A stretch of DNA of 64,000 nt from Stereum hirsutum FP-91666 SS1 (lineage: Eukaryota; Basidiomycota; Agaricomycetes; Russulales; Stereaceae). Position 1 is the first letter of the stretch, and the number at the start of each line of letters is the position of its first letter. Both the position numbers and the translations under genes were made by a program. The DNA lies in assembly GCF_000264905.1 (NCBI RefSeq), contig NW_006763134.1, positions 1,249,712 through 1,313,711 of the forward strand, written 5' to 3'. This document shows, in pieces, positions 59,525-64,000 of this stretch. The notes under the pieces were generated by a model that was not told the DNA's origin, made no database searches, and was given only the letters and a program-made list of their open reading frames with translations.

Positions 59525-60630
59525 AACCCTAGCACTCGCGGCCTTCTCCATCGTCGCAAACGTTTGAGATTGATACGCTTTGGACATGCTCGAGCTCTGG
59601 CCATCTCTTCCCGGTTACTCCCGTCTCAAAGGTTTAACTTTGAACTCGGCTTTCTCTGCTCTTTCTTGACCCACTCAGCATTCTCGGCGGACTTACGTAG
59701 GAGCTCACCTCTCACACTTCATGGTCTGCGTAGGCACTAGTGTGTATCCACTCGCGCAGTTTCTCTTGCATCACCTCCGTGGCTCCCAACTGTGGCTCCC
59801 AGCGTATGTATGTACGAAACACTTCGCCGTGCCTATGATACATACATACATAACGGAACTCGCTCCATGACTCGTTGCTCGGAGCGATATTTGTTCGACG
59901 CGTGCTGCTGCTGATCCGCCTGCCCTCGCCCTGGCCTAGTACTGGTAAGTATTCCCGGCGGTGACACAGTGGGTGGAGCATCAGCAAATTAAACCCAAAA
60001 TGCGTGAATCGTGGATGGTGGATGAGTGGAGTGAGACTTGAATCATCGACGTGCGTCAGTAGTGATTTGAGTGTGCTAGTCCCTGCTAGTCCTGATGATG
60101 TTTAGTGGAACTTGTCATTGACAGTACTAGTGATTTATTTTTAGGACGTACTGTGGTGTCTTTATTTTTAGCTTCTTATTCTGTCTTTCGTTGGGTCGTT
60201 GTCAGCGTTCGGTTTTGGTACACGGGTGACGAGCGTATGCACGAGCTCCTCGAACGGACTAAGTTCGTCCACATTGCGTGACACATCGACCCCAGCGGCC
60301 AGGCGCTGAGCGAGCAGTTAAGTACCTGGTACGCATACATGACATACGAGCCCACTGTGCTCTCCCTTCCGTAGGTCCATGGGGATCGACATTCTCATTA
60401 TGTTCTACTGGGTTTCTACATGCCAGTGGGAGGGACTTGACATAATACGACCGGAAAACCGAAAATCCAACAACTTACTTATCCCCACGAATTCGAGCCT
60501 CCGAGTCTAAGTCAGCAAATAAGTACTCCGCAACTTCCGTTTTGCCACTTCCTCTTCTTCCCTCTGGTCAGTGGCCCAAAATACAGTAACTTCAACTCGC
60601 TCATATGCATATGCATTTCACAGAGGCCCT

Positions 60631-60679
60631 TGTGTTGTGTTGTGTTGTGTTGTCTTGTCTTGTCCTGTCTTGTCTTGTA
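60631..60679. repeat. (TTGTG)n/(TTGTC)n microsatellite
   Basis: About ten pentanucleotide units; the first four are TTGTG, then mostly TTGTC, in non-coding sequence. Confidence 0.8.
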
Positions 60680-61734
60680 TCGTCCCGGGATGCTGGTGGT
60701 GGCGGTACAACATACCTTAGTAGGGTCACTCTAAAGCCCCATCCGAACCCTCGTAAGTGCAAAGTGCATGTTCGAACCTCGGTCCTCGAGCCACATAATA
60801 ATTGATTGAACTTAGTACGTTGCAGAACCGCGTGAGTCTAAGCTTGCTCCTGTATACCACAGTGACGGTGACAATTTGCGGCATACTACTTAATACTAAA
60901 TAGACACCACCATCTAGATGTGCCAGTGCACGTCGCGCCCCCGACTGCCGCTGCGCCCACCACCACACTTCATCTATGTACCTCCTCCTCTCCAATCGGG
61001 CCCTCGCGGTCACTGCAAAGTGGACGCGGATCTATAGACTATGCGAGGGGATAATAATACTTACTCAGGCCCTCGGGCTATGGTGCTGGTGCTGGCACCG
61101 TAACCTGAACACTGGCCCGGGCAGTCGCAGAGGGGCTTAGAACTTGTCCGAGTCCATAGAGCCATATTTCTGCCGTTTGCGCAACTCGACATGACTCGGG
61201 TCCTAGCCAGCAGCCTGGTCCTTCGAAACGGTGTTGAGTAGGACCGTCACGACTCACGGTAAGTATCCGCCCAGCCCCAACACCCAACAATGCCAGTCAT
61301 AACCTGAACGGGCCTCTTGCACCGCTTCGACCTGCCAGAGCCTCCGGTGACCGTAACGCGGCCTTGCTAGCGCTACTACATAGTGTCCCGGGCCAGATAA
61401 CTTGGATGTGCGACTTTCTCCACTGAGACTTGAGTGGTGTCTCTCATAGTACTTGCTCGATATCCTTAATAAATGCGATCCCAGAGCTCCCTGAGGGGCC
61501 AAGGTCATTAATATTGAGACTGCCAGTCTTCCAATCCGTCCAATTTTTTTGTGTTGTGATGAACGTCAACAAGTGTCAAGGATAGATGATTGCGACAACA
61601 AACTGAATAGCACGGAACACGTTTGAACAAAGCATGTACATAACTTGAAAACTTATATACACAACAAAGCAAGTAAGATCAAAAACCACTTCTGAGCTCA
61701 CACGCTGTACAACCCACTCTCTACCCTCGAGCGT

Positions 61735-61758
61735 ACAGACAGACAGACAGACGGACGG
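61735..61758. repeat. (ACAG)n microsatellite
   Basis: Five to six ACAG/ACGG units in non-coding sequence 3' of the 62207 gene. Confidence 0.7.
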
Positions 61759-62206
61759 TACAACAGGGGTGTTGGGAGGGAGTACATGCGCGGGGCTCTT
61801 GGATACTGAGACACACAGACAACAGACACGGACATGGACGATAAATACATACAGAGATACGACGATGGAGGATGGGGGGTAGCCGGGAGAGATCAAAGGG
61901 AGGTGTCGCGATGGAAGACTAATAAATAGATACAGACATACGATGCGAGAACGGGGAGAGCAAGGTGGAGGGGGGTAGCCAGCGGGAATAAGGAGTGAAG
62001 GTATCGCGATGGAATAGATAGCATATTCAAAAGACACGGCCGACGAGCAAGCAAGCAAGCAAAGAGAAGAAGAAAGAAGCACAGACCCAGAGCAGAGCAA
62101 AAAACAGGCCACACGCATCGATTCCAGAAGACGGGCCAGCCACGAAACAAAGTCATCCACGCTCTATGTGCGTATCGTTTGTTGGTCGGTCGGGGGTCCA
62201 TCGGCC

Positions 62207-62870
62207 TTAGTTTTGCTGCTGCTGCTGGCCCTCCGGCACGGGAGTGACGGGCCTCGTGTTGGGTTGACGGGCGGTCGTGGACGAGATCGCGCGCCAGACC
62301 TGTTGGTAGCTTGGCTGGAGGGGAGGGGAAAGAGAAGATGTGGTGTCAGCGTGGTGTACGACACGACGTAGAGTGGAATGAAAGGGAGACGGGTGGGGTG
62401 GTGGGGAGAGGCAGGACAAGGGAATAGCTCATCCACTTGCTCGGCAGTCCAAGACAGTCCAAGAGGAACACCGACGTGACAGATCCCTGAGCCCTAGCCT
62501 TGAACAAAAGTCCAACTCACACCCCCTCGAGATCCACGACCCCGCCCGCAAAAAAACGACGGCCCAAAAGAAAAGCACAGAAAGAGGAAGAAAAAAAAAT
62601 CAAGAAGAAAAAAAAACTCACATGCGTCACCATCGAACTCTCATGCGTCTCCAAACACTCATAAACGACCCACTGCACCGTCTTCTCATACCGCACAATA
62701 CAATGCGACGTCCTATGGAACACGACGCCCGGCATCCACAGCGTCGTCGACACCTGCAGGCCTTCTTTCCCGACGCGTTCTTCGGGGAGTACGTGCCGCG
62801 GGTGCGGGCGGATGTGGGTGATGGGTTTGGGCTGGAAGGTGCCGGTGGAGGAGGGGTAGGCGGCGGCCAT
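62207..62870 (-). CDS. Small hypothetical protein, 118 aa, two exons
   Basis: I do not recognise the family. Exons 62870-62622 and 62314-62207 join in phase 0 through a 307-nt intron (GTGAGT...CAG); 357 nt, in frame. It reads 'MAAAYPSSTGTFQPKPITHI', 'RPHPRHVLPEERVGKEGLQ', 'VSTTLWMPGVVFHRTSHCIV', 'RYEKTVQWVVYECLETHESS', and ends 'SYQQVWRAISSTTARQPN' plus a Gln run (EGQQQQQN). The middle has the balanced composition of a folded small domain rather than chance. No signal peptide or membrane segment. The intron is long for this window and might hide another small exon. A minus-strand TATA box lies at 63417-63424, about 550 nt upstream. Confidence 0.6.
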
Positions 62871-63816
62871 TGTTTGTTCTTTTTTCAAAAGGAGGGTGGG
62901 GTTGGGTAGGGTAGGGTAAGGTGGGAGTGGGAGTGATATTGGTGGGGTGGTTAGTTTTTGGTTTTTCGGTCGTGTGTGGGATCGATAGTAAGGAAGGGCA
63001 GGCCAATAGTCAAGGAGAGCGGCTAGGATGTAGAAGGTAGAAGGCAAGGAGCGAAGATATCAGGCTCGAGTTTGAGGCTGTCGACGTTGGTGTCGTTGTT
63101 GTGGTCTACGCCGCGGCTATTGACGTCGGATACGAACGTACACGACAAGTATCTTTTTCAAGATCGGGTAATCAGATATCGGCCCAGGCGCGTGTAATTT
63201 CGGGATCCAGTTCCAGGTTCGGGTCCGGGTCCGGGTCCAGGAGTCTTCAAGTAGGGCAGGCTTGTCGCGTGAGGGCACGGGGGATCGTATCGCCGCGGCG
63301 GGGGTGGAGAGAAGAAGGGGGAGAAGAGAGAGGATGGGGAGGATGGAAAAGACGGGATGTGGATTGTGGGAGAGAAGAGAGAGGGGATGTCGGAAGAACT
63401 CCGAAAAGTGGACGGGCTTTTATAGGCGGGGGACGCGCGGACTTTGGAAAAGAAGCTGACACACAAGGGTTGGCAGGGTAGCGAACGTGTTTACGTGTCT
63501 ATACCATGGGAACGTAGGGTCTAATAATGAGGTAATGAGGTAAGTGAGCCAGATACGAGAACACTAGAACAGGATCTGCACTGTGCTCGTAAAACAGCGA
63601 TGTTTGAAACAGGGAAAAAAACGTACCAGAGGTTGTGGGGTATGTATTCAAGGGTCTAGATGTAGCACTTATGAGGGTATTCTTGAGGGCTAGATGGGCA
63701 ATGGGAGAGACGGAGTGGCAACTCAATCCTTTCTTTCTTTGACGAACAATGGGACGTTCATCTATGGTCGGCGCGTCCGCTCGATACCGCTACTCAAAAT
63801 CCGAAAAATTACGTAC
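62871..63816. other. Upstream region of the 62207 gene, no gene seen
   Basis: About 950 bp. It holds the minus-strand TATA box (63417-63424). Short frames on both strands show no domain. Confidence 0.4.
63417..63424 (-). promoter_or_regulatory. TATA box, probably for the 62207 gene
   Basis: TATAAAAG on the minus strand. If used for the 62207 gene, the leader would be about 500 nt and might contain an intron. Confidence 0.35.
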
Positions 63817-63890
63817 GTCTTCCAGCCACATGAGGCCTTCGGTAAAATTTTCCACTGCCTCGAGGTCGTCGCGGATTGGCCGCCGCCATC
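63817..63890 (-). CDS. Possible internal exon of a gene cut by the window edge
   Basis: The minus strand shows CAG acceptor / 74 nt / GTACGT donor. One open frame reads 'WRRPIRDDLEAVENFTEGL' then MWLED, a protein-like sequence. RDDLE-type strings occur in kinase-like and other families, but this is too short to assign. Neighbouring exons would lie beyond 64000 and below 63800; I could not find the latter. Confidence 0.25.
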
Positions 63891-64000
63891 CTGAGTCGCA
63901 CGGGGCGATTGAACAGGCAAGCAGGCAAAGAGGCAGCCTAATAGGGATTTATGTATACGACGGTAAGCTTCGTTCCATGAGGGTAGTGTGGGATTGACCT

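Larger units (their letters stand above)
59118..62206. other. 3.1-kb gene-poor region
   Basis: 5' of the PH gene and 3' of the 62207 gene. It holds an orphan TATA box (59517), two microsatellites (60631-60679 and 61735-61758) and short frames without domains. A GTTCGAACC B-box-like string near 60774 has no tRNA structure around it. Confidence 0.5.

Noticed and set aside
60774..60782. B-box-like GTTCGAACC
   Set aside because: No cloverleaf, anticodon arm or A box around it.
1..64000. CRISPR arrays, operons, phage or bacterial features
   Set aside because: The window is eukaryotic (spliced genes); no regularly spaced repeats of CRISPR type were seen.

Overview
The window looks like nuclear DNA of a filamentous basidiomycete, most likely an Agaricomycete. 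Most genes are broken by short GT-AG introns (about 50-170 nt, donors mostly GTRNGT). The gene families fit this group: DUF4470/MYND proteins, a fast-evolving F-box/LRR-like protein, a ThrE/Prm10-type transporter, and the trehalose-phosphatase Tps2. All exon structures were assembled by hand. Every multi-exon model reported as a gene closes in frame from ATG to stop, but none has been checked against transcripts. The species is not identifiable from what I can see.

Layout. 174-4188 is an apparently intact pogo/Fot-type DNA transposon with a spliced transposase gene. 4.2-13.1 kb holds a tRNA-Thr-like remnant, a low-complexity protein gene, and a gene whose C-terminus carries the Edc1/PNRC decapping-activator motif, separated by long non-coding stretches. 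13.2-17.0 kb is KGD2 (2-oxoglutarate dehydrogenase E2). 17.9-18.3 kb is a MITE with TA duplication. 19.2-20.4 kb is SAP18 with an unusual RGG/RS tail. 20.9-22.4 kb is a vacuolar aminopeptidase I-type M18 enzyme, and 23.4-27.4 kb is TPS2. 27.4-32.0 kb is gene-poor and carries decayed repeats. 32.0-35.9 kb is a large DUF4470-MYND protein; 37.7-39.7 kb an F-box protein; 40.2-42.9 kb a three-RRM SR/RGG protein of the Gbp2/Hrb1 type; 43.2-45.6 kb a ThrE/Prm10-like membrane protein. 46.0-47.8 kb is a MULE-like element with a perfect 9-bp target duplication and two further inverted-repeat elements nested inside it. 48.2-49.5 kb encodes a protein with three Rap1-Myb-like repeats; 50.1-52.2 kb a second, unrelated MYND protein; 53.0-59.1 kb a very large protein whose PH domain is split by a low-complexity insert. 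59.1-62.2 kb is gene-poor, 62.2-62.9 kb holds a small unknown gene, and a possible partial exon lies at the right edge.

How the genes relate. This is ordinary eukaryotic gene order with no operon logic. Several genes are housekeeping (mitochondrial TCA cycle, trehalose metabolism, vacuolar proteolysis), and three bear on RNA metabolism (Edc1-like, SAP18 with SR tail, Gbp2-like). The mobile elements sit between genes: one autonomous-looking pogo element, one MITE, and one nested MULE cluster next to the Rap1-Myb-like gene. The best candidates for something not previously described are the nested MULE with an exon-like insert, the triple Rap1-Myb repeat protein, and the transposase with a long coiled-coil C-terminal extension.
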